A DNA stretch of 39,529 nucleotides from Sulfurimonas sp. (GTDB taxonomy: Bacteria; Campylobacterota; Campylobacteria; Campylobacterales; Sulfurimonadaceae): the NCBI RefSeq assembly GCF_018698455.1, contig NZ_JABIOQ010000049.1, positions 1 through 39,529 on the forward strand, in the 5' to 3' direction. The translations under genes and the position numbers were made by a program. Below are positions 6,778 to 16,597 of the stretch, piece by piece (within the stretch, counting starts at the first letter, position 1; each line of letters begins with the position of its first letter). The notes under the pieces are model-generated. The model made no database searches, was not told the DNA's origin, and worked only from the letters and a program-made list of their open reading frames with translations.

Positions 6778-8385
6778 CTTACAAGAAAGCATCCTTTGGA
6801 CGAGCACACGGGCAACTTCAAGGTTTCCATCTACAATAATGGTAATGTTTAAATCACTCAGTTTATTTCTCTCTTCATCTGAGACAACTTTAACAATAAC
6901 ATTTGCATCTACAGAATGCTTTAAGATAGCCTCACAAATAAGCCTCTTTTTATCAACATTGTCTAGTGTGACTATGATCGAGGATGCTTTTTCTATATGA
7001 AGAGCACTTAAAATAGAAGCCTTAGAGGTGTCTCCAAGATAAGCTTCTTTCCCATTTTCTAGTGCAGCTTGCACCTCCTTACTCGAGTTATCCACAACGA
7101 TATATGGAGCATCAAATTCATCTAAAAATTCAGTTACAAACTTCCCAACGACACCATAACCACAAATGATAACATGATTCTTCCTTGAACTCAAATGAGA
7201 CATGTCTGCTGCAATCTCTTTTTCATGCATTAGTTGGTCTACAAATTTACTAATTTTAGTAATAAAAAAAGGTGTTACAATCATTGAAAAAATTACGATG
7301 AGTACAAGTAAGGATGCTAATTTTTCATCTAAAACATTCCCCGCTAAAGCTACAGAGAAAATAACAAAGGAAAATTCTCCTACCTGAGAAAGAGAAAGTG
7401 CACTTTTAAGTGATATGGAGCTTGATGATGTAAAACGCATTAGAGAGAAAATGAGAGCTGTTTTAAGAAGAAGTACTAAAACAAATAATCCAATAATGGT
7501 ACCTATATTTTCTACAAAGAGAGAGAGGTCTATCTTCATACCTACAACAATAAAAAAAGTTCCTAAAAGAATATCTTTAAAAGGAGCTATATCTGCTTCA
7601 ACTTTATGATGGTATTTAGTCTCGGCAATTATCATTCCTGCTACAAATGCACCAAGAGAATAGGTAAAACCCATTGAATGCGCAAAAAGAGATGCACCAG
7701 TTACTATAAAAAGTACTGAACCCATAAAAAGTTCATCTACCTCTGAGGAAGCAGAAAACCTTAATAACCAAGTCACAAACCTCTTTCCAACTACAAATAG
7801 CAAAGAAACAACTACTATTGCACTCATAAGGGTATGTCCTAAAATAACATAAATACTTTCATTAGCCTCACTCGTTAAAAATCCTAAAAATATAAGAATA
7901 GGAATGACAGCAATGTCTTGAAAGATTAAAATTCCCGTTGCGTTTTGACCATAGGGAGTATATATCTCTTTAGAACTTTTAAGATAACTAAGCACTACAG
8001 CAGTTGATGAGAGCGAAAAAGCAAGTGCCATAATAATAGAAGAAGTAGAGTTTAGAGAGAAAAGATAGTGTCCTATAAGATATATAATGAGAGTTGTAAG
8101 TCCAACTTGCATTGTTCCATTAGCAAATATCTCTTTTTTCATCGTTCCCATCTTTGATAAAGATATTTCAAGTCCTATGGTGAACATCAAAAAAACAATA
8201 CCAAATTCAGCAATCATTTTTAGAGCATGAGAGTGTCCAGCGTCTCTTAAGTCGAAACCATAAACGATAATAATTCCAGTAAAAATATACCCAATAATTT
8301 GTGAAACCCCTAATCTTTTTAAGATAAGGTTAATTACTGTTGAAATCCCTAATGTAGCGATAATATATGCTAAGACATTTTCCAT
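6763..8385 (-). CDS. KefB/KefC-type monovalent cation:proton antiporter
   Basis: A 540-residue CPA2 family transporter. Residues 1-375 hold about twelve membrane segments of the Na+/H+ exchanger fold, including GAFVAGMIIAETKYHHKVEA and the following FFIVVGMKIDL, which match the KefB/KefC core. From about residue 400 there is a TrkA-N/RCK Rossmann domain (VIICGYGVVGKFVTEFLDEF) that binds nucleotide and gates the channel. No TrkA-C domain follows. The likely job is K+ or Na+ exchange against protons in the inner membrane. It is a single gene divergent from pyrG. Confidence 0.88.
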   Translation of the reverse strand: MENVLAYIIATLGISTVINLILKRLGVSQIIGYIFTGIIIVYGFDLRDAGHSHALKMIAEFGIVFLMFTIGLEISLSKMGTMKKEIFANGTMQVGLTTLIIYLIGHYLFSLNSTSSIIMALAFSLSSTAVVLSYLKSSKEIYTPYGQNATGILIFQDIAVIPILIFLGFLTSEANESIYVILGHTLMSAIVVVSLLFVVGKRFVTWLLRFSASSEVDELFMGSVLFIVTGASLFAHSMGFTYSLGAFVAGMIIAETKYHHKVEADIAPFKDILLGTFFIVVGMKIDLSLFVENIGTIIGLFVLVLLLKTALIFSLMRFTSSSSISLKSALSLSQVGEFSFVIFSVALAGNVLDEKLASLLVLIVIFSMIVTPFFITKISKFVDQLMHEKEIAADMSHLSSRKNHVIICGYGVVGKFVTEFLDEFDAPYIVVDNSSKEVQAALENGKEAYLGDTSKASILSALHIEKASSIIVTLDNVDKKRLICEAILKHSVDANVIVKVVSDEERNKLSDLNITIIVDGNLEVARVLVQRMLSCKLRYS

Positions 8386-8450
8386 TTAATTCTCATTTTT
8401 AATAATTTTATTTCTTATTATAGCATTCTTAGTTTTAAGTAGCTTTACTA

Positions 8451-8456
8451 TATAAT
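8451..8456 (+). promoter_or_regulatory. pyrG -10 element
   Basis: TATAAT followed by CCCATCCATA. The expected start point (8461-8464) falls on a C-rich stretch, which matters for the leader hairpin described next. Confidence 0.6.
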
Positions 8457-8460
8457 CCCA

Positions 8461-8478
8461 TCCATATTTAAGTATGGA
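8461..8478 (+). promoter_or_regulatory. pyrG leader hairpin that covers the ribosome-binding site
   Basis: TCCATA (8461-8466) can pair with TATGGA (8473-8478) across a six-base loop; the 3' arm contains GGA of the GGAG ribosome-binding site at 8476-8479. If transcription starts at the Cs, the hairpin forms; a start a few bases later loses the 5' arm. The layout resembles E. coli pyrC/pyrD control by CTP-dependent start choice. The stem is short and AT-rich, so this is a candidate only. Confidence 0.35.
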
Positions 8479-8487
8479 GATTTTGGC

Positions 8488-10107
8488 ATGACAAAGTACA
8501 TTTTTGTAACCGGTGGCGTTTTAAGTTCTTTAGGAAAAGGTATTACAGCAGCGAGTGTTGGTACTCTTTTAAAACATTCTGGTAAAAAAGTTGGTATGCT
8601 TAAAATTGATCCATATATCAATGTGGATCCAGGGACAATGTCTCCACTAGAACATGGTGAAGTATTTGTAACAAAAGATGGAGCAGAAACTGATCTTGAC
8701 ATAGGAAACTATGAGCGCTTTTTAGATTCTTCTTATTTAAAATCATCTAACTTTACTACGGGTCAAGTCTACTCTTCGGTTATTGAAAGAGAGCGTGCGG
8801 GGGGATACCTTGGTCAGACTATTCAAGTTGTCCCACATATCGTAGGTGAGATTGTAAACCGTATAAAAAACGCTGGAGAGGGTCACGACATTTTAGTTGT
8901 AGAGCTTGGCGGAACAGTTGGCGATATCGAAGGTCTTCCTTTTATGGAAGCTATTCGTCAAATGAAATATGATTCTGAAGTAGAGGGAACATACTTCATA
9001 CATGTAACACTCATTCCTTACATCAAAGCAGCAGGCGAGCTTAAGTCTAAGCCAACACAGCACTCAGTTCAAGAACTTCGCCGTATTGGTATAACTCCTC
9101 AGATGATTATCGCTAGAAGTGAAAATGGTCTTCCAAAAACTTTTAAGAAAAAACTTGCACTAAGTTGTGATGTACATCCTGATTGTGTTATTGAAGCACT
9201 TGATGCAAAATCTATTTATGGTATTCCTGTTACATTTTTAAGCCAAAATATTCTAGGACCAATAGCTCATGAATTAGAACTTGGTGAGCTTAATCCAGAT
9301 ATGACAGTATGGGATACACTTGTAAAACGAATAGTACAACCTCAAAAGAAAACTATTGTTGGTTTTGTTGGTAAATACCTTGAACTCAAAGAGGCTTATA
9401 AATCTCTCACTGAATCTCTTATTCACTGTGGAGCACACCTTGATACAAGAGTAGAAATCAACTGGATAGACTCTGAAGAGATAGAAGAGAAAGGTTCAGA
9501 GACACTTCTTGGTGACTGTGACAGTGTTCTAGTTGCGGGTGGTTTTGGTAATCGTGGGATTGAGGGTAAAATTCAAGCTATTGAGTATGCTCGTGTAAAC
9601 AAAGTTCCTTATCTTGGAATCTGTCTTGGCATGCAGTTAACACTTGTTGAGTATGCAAGAAATGTACTTGGACTAAAAGATGCGAATTCTATCGAATTTG
9701 ATGAAAACACACCACATCCAATGGTTTATCTTATAGATAACTTTCTTGATCAAAACGGTGGTCAACAACTTCGTACTCACAAATCCCCAATGGGAGGAAC
9801 TCTGCGTTTAGGAGAGTATCCTTGTGATACAAAAGATAACTCCCTTCTTCAAAAAGCTTATAATGGTGAAAAAACTATCTTAGAGCGTCACCGTCATCGT
9901 TATGAGGCAAACCCTGTATATAGAGAAGCATTAGAAAAAGCAGGAATGATAGTAACTGGTGAATCAAATGGTCTTATTGAAACTGTAGAAATTGAGGGAC
10001 ACCCTTGGTTCTTAGGTGTTCAGTTTCACCCTGAGTTTACATCGCGTTTACAAACTCCAAATCCTGCAATCCTTGCGTTTGTAGAGGCAAGTTTAGCAGC
10101 AAAGTAG
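8488..10107 (+). CDS. pyrG: CTP synthase
   Basis: A 539-residue enzyme that makes CTP from UTP, ATP and glutamine. The N-terminal synthase domain (to about 265) starts with the invariant [18 protein letters not shown]-loop-like segment and includes GGTVGDIEG. The C-terminal class I glutamine amidotransferase domain has the nucleophile in GICLGMQL (about 379) and the His514/Glu516 pair in FHPEF. Length is normal. ATG with GGAG eight bases upstream. The recJ gene follows after seven bases, probably in the same transcript. Confidence 0.97.
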   Translation: MTKYIFVTGGVLSSLGKGITAASVGTLLKHSGKKVGMLKIDPYINVDPGTMSPLEHGEVFVTKDGAETDLDIGNYERFLDSSYLKSSNFTTGQVYSSVIERERAGGYLGQTIQVVPHIVGEIVNRIKNAGEGHDILVVELGGTVGDIEGLPFMEAIRQMKYDSEVEGTYFIHVTLIPYIKAAGELKSKPTQHSVQELRRIGITPQMIIARSENGLPKTFKKKLALSCDVHPDCVIEALDAKSIYGIPVTFLSQNILGPIAHELELGELNPDMTVWDTLVKRIVQPQKKTIVGFVGKYLELKEAYKSLTESLIHCGAHLDTRVEINWIDSEEIEEKGSETLLGDCDSVLVAGGFGNRGIEGKIQAIEYARVNKVPYLGICLGMQLTLVEYARNVLGLKDANSIEFDENTPHPMVYLIDNFLDQNGGQQLRTHKSPMGGTLRLGEYPCDTKDNSLLQKAYNGEKTILERHRHRYEANPVYREALEKAGMIVTGESNGLIETVEIEGHPWFLGVQFHPEFTSRLQTPNPAILAFVEASLAAK

Positions 10108-10114
10108 CATTTAA

Positions 10115-11692
10115 ATGCAAACCATCTCAAAAAAAGAGCTCTTTGCTCTTCTCTCCTCACGATTCGATCAAGAAGATAAGAAACTCTCACAAATTCCAAA
10201 TCCAGCTCTTCTTCAAGACGCTCCAAAAGCCGCTAAAAAAATTGCTGATGCAATAAGAGAAAATAAAAAGATAACGTTAGTTGGTGATTATGATGTTGAC
10301 GGTGTCAGTTCTACAGCCATTATGGTTGATTTTTTTAGGCAGATTCCTTATCCACTTGAAGCCATCATACCAAATAGGTTTCGTGATGGTTATGGAGTGA
10401 GTCCTACTGTTTTACAAAGAGTAGAAGCAGACTTAGTCATAACTGTAGACAATGGTATAACAGCCGTTGAAGCGGCTCAGGTTTGTAAAGAGAGAGGTAT
10501 TGACCTCATTATAACTGACCATCATACAGCATCTGATATTTTGCCAGAAGCATTTGCCATAGTAGATCCTAAACTTACAACATGTGAATATCCATTTACT
10601 GAAATATGTGGTGCGCAGGTAGCTTGGCTGCTTCTCGCGTTAGTCAAAAAAGAGTTAGCACTTAACATTAATATGAGACAATTTTTAGATATTTTAGCAA
10701 TTGCTATTATTGCTGATATTATGCCTCTTATTAACATCAACAGAACTCTTGTAAAAGAGGGACTTAAACTACTTCACTCTTCAAAGAGACCATCAAGTAT
10801 AATCATAAGAGATTTTCTAGATAAAACAAAAATTACAAGCGAAGATATAGCTTTTCAAATAGCACCGCGTTTGAACTCTGCGGGAAGACTTGAAGACGCG
10901 AGCATTGCACTTGATTTTTATACAGCCACAGATACAAACAAGGCCTATTCACAGTTTGAACTTTTAGGCGAGCTTAATAATCTCAGAAAAGAAACCGAAG
11001 CTCAGACTACTCTCAAAGCGATAAGCAGTGTTAATAAAAATGACAGGATTATAGTTGTAAGTTCTGAGGGTTGGCATGAAGGTGTAGTCGGAATTGTGGC
11101 CGCAAGACTAGTAGATAAGTTTGGCAAGCCTGCTATTGTTCTAAATATTGAAAAAGGAATAGCTAAAGGAAGTGCTCGAAGTATTGGCGATGTAAATATT
11201 TATGAGCTTATAAAAAAGAACTCTTCTTATCTAACAAAGTTTGGTGGGCACAAGATGGCAGCAGGACTTGGTCTTAAAGAAGAAGACATTCCTCTGTTTA
11301 GAGAGGCTATTAACATCTCTGCACTTGAGATTGACCCAAAAGACTTTATTCCCAAAGAAGCAGTGGCAGGAATACTTTTAACTGATGAGATAGACAATGA
11401 ACTTTTAGATATTTTTGAGCAGTTTGAACCTTTTGGTGAAGCAAATCCTCGCCCTATGTTCTTACTTAAAGATGCAGAAATAGTAAATATAAAACTTATG
11501 GGAGCAGATAAATCTCATTCTAGAATAGAAGCAAGACAGTATCCTCATCAAACAAAGACTATTGAACTCATCGCGTTTAGAACTGTATTTGAGATGACAG
11601 CTAGCAAAAAAATATCTTGTTCTTATAGTGTGGTTAAGAATGAGTTTAATGGGAAAGTAAACCCTCAACTCCTTGTAAATAAAATATATTAA
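10115..11692 (+). CDS. recJ: Single-stranded-DNA exonuclease RecJ
   Basis: A 525-residue 5'-3' ssDNA exonuclease of the DHH family acting in recombination and mismatch repair. Motifs: DYDVDGVSS (Mn binding), DNGITA, the DHH of IITDHHTA, then the DHHA1 part with GGHKMAAGLG. The OB-like C-terminal domain (from about 420) is present. It is somewhat shorter than E. coli RecJ (577), typical of Campylobacterota. No good ribosome-binding site precedes the ATG; the 12-base palindrome GCATTTAAATGC (10107-10118) spans the pyrG stop and the recJ start, so translation probably depends on coupling. Confidence 0.93.
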   Translation: MQTISKKELFALLSSRFDQEDKKLSQIPNPALLQDAPKAAKKIADAIRENKKITLVGDYDVDGVSSTAIMVDFFRQIPYPLEAIIPNRFRDGYGVSPTVLQRVEADLVITVDNGITAVEAAQVCKERGIDLIITDHHTASDILPEAFAIVDPKLTTCEYPFTEICGAQVAWLLLALVKKELALNINMRQFLDILAIAIIADIMPLININRTLVKEGLKLLHSSKRPSSIIIRDFLDKTKITSEDIAFQIAPRLNSAGRLEDASIALDFYTATDTNKAYSQFELLGELNNLRKETEAQTTLKAISSVNKNDRIIVVSSEGWHEGVVGIVAARLVDKFGKPAIVLNIEKGIAKGSARSIGDVNIYELIKKNSSYLTKFGGHKMAAGLGLKEEDIPLFREAINISALEIDPKDFIPKEAVAGILLTDEIDNELLDIFEQFEPFGEANPRPMFLLKDAEIVNIKLMGADKSHSRIEARQYPHQTKTIELIAFRTVFEMTASKKISCSYSVVKNEFNGKVNPQLLVNKIY

Positions 11693-11704
11693 TGGTTTTT
11701 TCTA

Positions 11705-11710
11705 TATAAT
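11705..11710 (+). promoter_or_regulatory. -10 element of the SQR-like gene
   Basis: TATAAT lies 13 bases after the recJ stop; the predicted start point falls at the beginning of the ATT repeat tract. Confidence 0.5.
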
Positions 11711-11715
11711 AGGTA

Positions 11716-11742
11716 ATTATTATTATTATTATTATTATTATT
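11716..11742 (+). repeat. (ATT)9 microsatellite in the leader of the SQR-like gene
   Basis: Nine uninterrupted ATT units lie between the TATAAT (11705-11710) and the AAGGAAA ribosome-binding site (11743-11749). Slippage would change the leader length by three bases at a time without touching the reading frame. Confidence 0.95.
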
Positions 11743-11753
11743 AAGGAAACCAC

Positions 11754-13154
11754 ATGGATAAGAAATTTGATATGAAACACACTCTCTCTCGTCGTGAAGC
11801 GATTAAACTTATGGGTATTTCCCCTATTGCGGCATCAGTACTTGCTTCAACTGCAGGTAGTTCAATAGCAGAGGCAAGTGAAGATGTGACGGGAAAAGTC
11901 ATTATAGTTGGTGGTGGGGCCGGAGCAATTATGGCACTTTCTCGTATTAAAAGTGCTATTAAAAATCCAGATATCACCATTGTCGCTCCAAATGAGGTGC
12001 ATCTTTACCAACCTGGTCAAATATTTATGGGTGCAGGTGAAATGCAGATGGAAGATATAATTCTTGACAACAATAATTATATTGACAAAAATGAAGTAAC
12101 TTGGATAAAAGATGAAGTTTCAGTTTTTGATGCTGACAACAACTCTCTTACAACAAGAGGTGGTGAAACACTGAAGTATGACTATCTCGTAGTTGCTACG
12201 GGTATAGAATATCATTATGAAGTGATAGGTGGGTTAACTAAAGAAGATATCGGGACTAATGGAATAGGTAGTGTCTACCTTAATGACCTTGAAAAAGGAA
12301 CTGCTCGTGGTGCTACAGGTATGTGGACATGGTTTAACGAACTCAAAGAGATGGCAAAAACTAAAAAGCCTAAGGTTATTTACACACAACCAAATACTCC
12401 GATTAAATGCGGTGGTGCACCTCAAAAGATGCTCTATCTAAGTGCTGATTATTTAAAGCAAGATGGGCTAAGTGCTGATTATAATTTTGTATCAAGTAAT
12501 GCAAAACTTTTTTCTCTGCCGAAAATAGATAAAGCTCTATATGATGTACAAAAGCAGTATGATACCATCACAAATAAACTCCAACATCATCTTCAGTCTA
12601 TTGACGTGAAAGCAAAAAAAGCAACTTTTGTACATGCCTATGAAAAAGACGTATATGATGAAGATTTTGACACTACAGAAAAAGTTGGATTTTCAGATAC
12701 TGTTGTAATGGACTATGACTTTATCCATGTTGTTCCTCCGATGAGTCCTGTTAAAGCACTTATGGACTCCAAACTCATTGGTAGTTCTGGATGGCTTGAT
12801 GTAGATAAACACACACTCCAACATAAAAAATATAAAAATGTATTTGGAATTGGAGATACTTGTGGTATTCCTATGGGTAAAACTGGTGGATCTGCTCGTC
12901 ACCATGGACCAATCCTTACACAGAATCTAATCTCTGTTATGAAAAATGAAAAACCTAAGGCTAGCTTTGATGGATATACTGTTTGTCCTATTAAAACACA
13001 GTATGGGAAAATAATGATGGCTGAGTTTAATTATAAGGGAGCTGCTCCTACACTTCCATTAGCTTTTGAGAAACCCAGATACATGTGGTGGGCATTTGAC
13101 CTTTACATGCTAAAAGATATGTATAAACATCTTATGCTTACAGGAAGATTTTAA
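11754..13154 (+). CDS. Tat-exported sulfide:quinone oxidoreductase-like flavoprotein
   Basis: A 466-residue FAD-dependent pyridine nucleotide-disulfide oxidoreductase family protein. A twin-arginine signal (SRREAIKLMG, Arg13-Arg14, then a hydrophobic stretch to about 35) predicts folded export to the periplasm. The FAD site is VIIVGGGAGA (49-58). Family motifs include YLVVATG (144-150), PIKCGGAPQK with Cys219, and NVFGIGDTCG with Cys370; these two Cys fit the redox-active pair of SQR. The third Cys of type I SQR near ATGI is missing. The C-terminal WWAFDLYMLKDMYKHLML segment looks like a membrane-seating amphipathic helix. It likely oxidises sulfide and passes electrons to quinone; the FccB flavin subunit of flavocytochrome c is the alternative, but no cytochrome gene is adjacent. 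Confidence 0.82.
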   Translation: MDKKFDMKHTLSRREAIKLMGISPIAASVLASTAGSSIAEASEDVTGKVIIVGGGAGAIMALSRIKSAIKNPDITIVAPNEVHLYQPGQIFMGAGEMQMEDIILDNNNYIDKNEVTWIKDEVSVFDADNNSLTTRGGETLKYDYLVVATGIEYHYEVIGGLTKEDIGTNGIGSVYLNDLEKGTARGATGMWTWFNELKEMAKTKKPKVIYTQPNTPIKCGGAPQKMLYLSADYLKQDGLSADYNFVSSNAKLFSLPKIDKALYDVQKQYDTITNKLQHHLQSIDVKAKKATFVHAYEKDVYDEDFDTTEKVGFSDTVVMDYDFIHVVPPMSPVKALMDSKLIGSSGWLDVDKHTLQHKKYKNVFGIGDTCGIPMGKTGGSARHHGPILTQNLISVMKNEKPKASFDGYTVCPIKTQYGKIMMAEFNYKGAAPTLPLAFEKPRYMWWAFDLYMLKDMYKHLMLTGRF

Positions 13155-13160
13155 AAAAGA

Positions 13161-15293
13161 ATGTTTGAAAAAAATGAGTGCCTAAAATCCCGTTCGAAGA
13201 TTAGTGCACTCAGTAATATAGGTGAGAATTTAGTCGCGTTTAGTACTAAAACACATGGCATAAAAATATTCTCATCTAAAACTTGTCGTCCCATACAAAA
13301 CCTTTCGCTCCCACAACTTAACTGTAAAACAACAGCTGTTGCATTTAGTGGAAAGTCTCGTCTTTTTGCCTTTGCGCATACAAATATTATCTATATTATG
13401 AATATTGACAGTAAAATTATCATCCAAACTATTCGAACAAATGAAGGTCTTATAGAGATGATGGCATTTGTGCCAAACTCACTTTACTTAATTACTGGAA
13501 CACAAAATGGTCGAGTAATGCAATATAGACATGATGGACGCTTTAGACTCTCTCGACTCTGTTCTTTTGGACATAACACTTCTTCATCTACACAAAAAAT
13601 CAAAAACAACTATGTAAGTGCCTTTGCTTCAAAAGGTGCCCTTCTCGCATTTAGTGGTTACGGTGGAATTATTACTATTTTAAAAATGCATTCCTATGCA
13701 GGTAAGCACTCAATAGATGCCTCAAGAGTTCGTATAAATGTTTTATGTTTCTTAAATGAAGAGCAAATTATCAGTGGAAATGCTGATGGACTTATACAAA
13801 TTCATTCCTTAAAAAAGTACCAAAATACAGTACAAATAAATACTCCTTTTGTGAATGTACAGCAAATCCTTCTTATGCCTAACCCTCGCTATATCATGGT
13901 TAGTGGAAAGTCAAAAAGCCTCATTATCATTGATACACTTCAAGAAAAAATCATCAGTACTAATTACCTTAGCTTCAAAGAAAATGTATCCCACATATCT
14001 CTGACTCAAGATAAAAATTTATTAGTTGTTTTAGAAAATAACAAAGTAATAAAAGTGATACTTCCAACATCTGGGGACATCAAGTCCTTTATTCTCAATA
14101 ATGAAATTGATAAGGCATACCTTATACTTGATGGGGACCCAATGTTTGAAGATAGTAGAGAAAAAAAACGTGTTGATGTTATGTTTGAGATAGCATGTAG
14201 CCATGCAATAGAGGCACTCATGGTTTCTAACACAAAAGAAGCTCATCGTGTGCTACGTAAGTTTAATAATATACAAAGTAAGAAAGATGATGTTGACTCT
14301 ATTTTCAAAGCCTTTGAATTATTTCCTCGGTTTAAGACACTTTATCTTAATCATAAATATCCAGTTATGTATGCTATGGCCCAAAAGTATCCTGCTCTTA
14401 AATATACAACTCATTATAAAAAGATGCAGGAAGGATTTAAAGAGGCCTTTGCTTTTGCCCAAAAACAACTCCTTATGAATAAGAGAGATATTGCTAAAGA
14501 AGTTCTCTCTCTCTATCTAGGTACAGTTTCAAAAAAGAGTATTTTAGACCTTGTAGTCCATGAAAACATCGATTTTGTTCTTTTTTTAAAAGCCATGAAA
14601 GAAGGCAATACAAAAAAAATGGATTTTCTTATAGGGAAAAATAAACTTTTTACAGAAATTCCAACATATGAAAAGAAAAAGGATCTTACAAAAGATTTTC
14701 TCAATTCTATTCGTCTCTCAATAGATGCGGGTAAAACTCTTGATGCCGTAGAAGCAATAAAAAAGCTCATGCATAATGTAGATATTAAAGATGAGTTACT
14801 CGAACTCTATAAAGAAACAAAAATTGTTGCTAAACTTCAAAAAAGTTATGATGAGAATGATTTTAATAAATGTTATGAAATTCTCGATGAAGATATCTAT
14901 ATCTATAACTTAGAACTCAGTAAATTCCTTGAGAAACACTGGACAAAACTGATGGATGAATGTGAAGAATATGCATTAAAAGGGGATTTTAAAAGTATTA
15001 AACAAACTCTTGGAGATCTTATAACAGTAAAAACTAGGTTACAAAAAACAGGGGACTTACTTAGACTTAGTTTCCAGATAAAGATAAAAGCACTCTTAGG
15101 CAAAAATAGCTTTAAAAATGCAGAAAGAATCATCTACTCATATGTAGATATATTTGGATTAGATAGTGAAATACGTCTAGTAATGAGAAGCTTTGAGCGA
15201 GCCTCAAAACATAAGCTAGCAATTACTACAGACAAAGAGAAAGATGTTCCAAGAGATAGCTGGATAAACTCTTCTTTAATTTTTGAGAACTAA
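13161..15293 (+). CDS. Beta-propeller (WD40-like) and helical-repeat protein of unknown function
   Basis: A 710-residue protein without signal peptide or membrane segment, so probably cytoplasmic. Residues 15-320 show repeated short beta blades in the WD40 style (such as VAFSGKSRLFAFAHTNIIYI, ISGNADGLIQIHSL, LLVVLENNKVIKVI). Residues 335-690 are almost purely helical and charged, like a TPR-type scaffold. Six bases separate it from the SQR-like gene and it has no promoter of its own visible, so they form one transcript. Its stop overlaps the fliI stop on the other strand. I do not know a function; a scaffold linked to the sulfide-oxidising protein or to the envelope is a guess from position. 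Confidence 0.8.
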   Translation: MFEKNECLKSRSKISALSNIGENLVAFSTKTHGIKIFSSKTCRPIQNLSLPQLNCKTTAVAFSGKSRLFAFAHTNIIYIMNIDSKIIIQTIRTNEGLIEMMAFVPNSLYLITGTQNGRVMQYRHDGRFRLSRLCSFGHNTSSSTQKIKNNYVSAFASKGALLAFSGYGGIITILKMHSYAGKHSIDASRVRINVLCFLNEEQIISGNADGLIQIHSLKKYQNTVQINTPFVNVQQILLMPNPRYIMVSGKSKSLIIIDTLQEKIISTNYLSFKENVSHISLTQDKNLLVVLENNKVIKVILPTSGDIKSFILNNEIDKAYLILDGDPMFEDSREKKRVDVMFEIACSHAIEALMVSNTKEAHRVLRKFNNIQSKKDDVDSIFKAFELFPRFKTLYLNHKYPVMYAMAQKYPALKYTTHYKKMQEGFKEAFAFAQKQLLMNKRDIAKEVLSLYLGTVSKKSILDLVVHENIDFVLFLKAMKEGNTKKMDFLIGKNKLFTEIPTYEKKKDLTKDFLNSIRLSIDAGKTLDAVEAIKKLMHNVDIKDELLELYKETKIVAKLQKSYDENDFNKCYEILDEDIYIYNLELSKFLEKHWTKLMDECEEYALKGDFKSIKQTLGDLITVKTRLQKTGDLLRLSFQIKIKALLGKNSFKNAERIIYSYVDIFGLDSEIRLVMRSFERASKHKLAITTDKEKDVPRDSWINSSLIFEN

Positions 15294-16594
15294 TTCATCA
15301 ATTCTATGAGTTTTTGAGATGTCTCGTTAAAATCTTCTTGCACAGTTGCATTTTGTGATATAAAATTTTCCATAACTTTTTTTTTGTTAATAGCTTCATC
15401 TAACTCTGCATCTGTTCCTTTTGTATAAGCACCTATACGAATAAGTGTTTCATTCTCTTTAAGAAGAGTGTAGAGTCGTCTAAACTTCATAATACACTGC
15501 AGATGTTCTCCTGATACAATATCGTTCATAACACGAGAGGCAGAGTTTAAAATATGGACAGGAGGATAAATACCAAAGTCTGTCATCTCTCTAGAGAGAA
15601 CTATATGTCCATCAAGAATAGAACGCGACTGATCTGCAATTGGGTCACTCATATCATCACTCTCAATTAGAACAGTAAAAAATGCAGTAATAGACCCTTT
15701 TCCCTCTTCTTTTCCGGCTCTTTCCATCAGTTGAGGCAAGAGAGATAAAGAAGATGGTGGATATCCTTTAGAAGTTGGTGGTTCCCCAAGAGCAAGACCA
15801 ATTTCACGTTGTGCCATTGCAAAACGTGTCACAGAGTCCATCATAAAAAGAACATCTAATCCTTGGTCTTTAAAGTGTTCGGCCACACTCATTGCTGAAA
15901 ATGCACCATACTTTCTCATAAGAGGGGAATCATCTGAAGTTGCAACAATGATAACCGTATTTTCTAAGTTTCCACCGAGATTTTTTTCTATAAACTCTGG
16001 AACTTCACGACCACGTTCTCCAATAAGAGCAACTACTTTTATAGGAGCATTTGAGCCACGTACAATCATACCCATAAGAGTAGACTTTCCTACCCCACTT
16101 CCTGCAAAAATACCAAGCTTCTGGCCTTTGCCACAAGTTAAAAGTCCATCGATACTCTTAACTCCAACACTAAAAACTTCATCAATCATTCCACGTTTCA
16201 TAGCTGAGATAGGAGCTTTTATAATGGGGGAGAGTTTAGAGTTGTTAATACTACCCTTACCATCTATGGGATTCATAAAAGGATCTACAACACGACCTAA
16301 TAGAGAATCACCAATAGGAATATTCATACCAGTAGAGTCTAAGAAAACTCTATCTTCAGAACGAAAACCCTCCACAAAACTAAAAGGAGTAATAAAAAAA
16401 GTTTTTCCATCTATCTCTGTAACCATACCAACTGTCTCTAAATCTATCTCATTTGAGATAATTCTTACCATATCGCCAATACTAACATTTAATCCACGAG
16501 CAGTAATAACTGTCGCGTTTATCTTGACAACTTCACCAAACGCTACGGAATGGTTTATAGCTGATATTTTGGACTTTAGGGAGCTAAGAGGCAT
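15290..16594 (-). CDS. fliI: Flagellum-specific ATPase FliI
   Basis: A 434-residue F1-beta-like ATPase that energises the flagellar type III export apparatus. Walker A is AGSGVGKST (164-172), the catalytic loop ALIGERGREV (189-198) and Walker B FMMD ending at Asp253. The C-terminal domain carries DEAINKKKVMENFISQ. Length matches FliI. It follows folE by three bases on the same strand, an odd partner, so it may be transcribed from the ksgA-rnj-folE side. Its stop codon overlaps that of the convergent propeller gene. Confidence 0.95.
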   Translation of the reverse strand: MPLSSLKSKISAINHSVAFGEVVKINATVITARGLNVSIGDMVRIISNEIDLETVGMVTEIDGKTFFITPFSFVEGFRSEDRVFLDSTGMNIPIGDSLLGRVVDPFMNPIDGKGSINNSKLSPIIKAPISAMKRGMIDEVFSVGVKSIDGLLTCGKGQKLGIFAGSGVGKSTLMGMIVRGSNAPIKVVALIGERGREVPEFIEKNLGGNLENTVIIVATSDDSPLMRKYGAFSAMSVAEHFKDQGLDVLFMMDSVTRFAMAQREIGLALGEPPTSKGYPPSSLSLLPQLMERAGKEEGKGSITAFFTVLIESDDMSDPIADQSRSILDGHIVLSREMTDFGIYPPVHILNSASRVMNDIVSGEHLQCIMKFRRLYTLLKENETLIRIGAYTKGTDAELDEAINKKKVMENFISQNATVQEDFNETSQKLIELMN

Positions 16595-16597
16595 AGT

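Noticed and set aside
8448-8702. Open frame antisense to the pyrG start
   Set aside because: Antisense shadow of conserved pyrG codons with no start signal.
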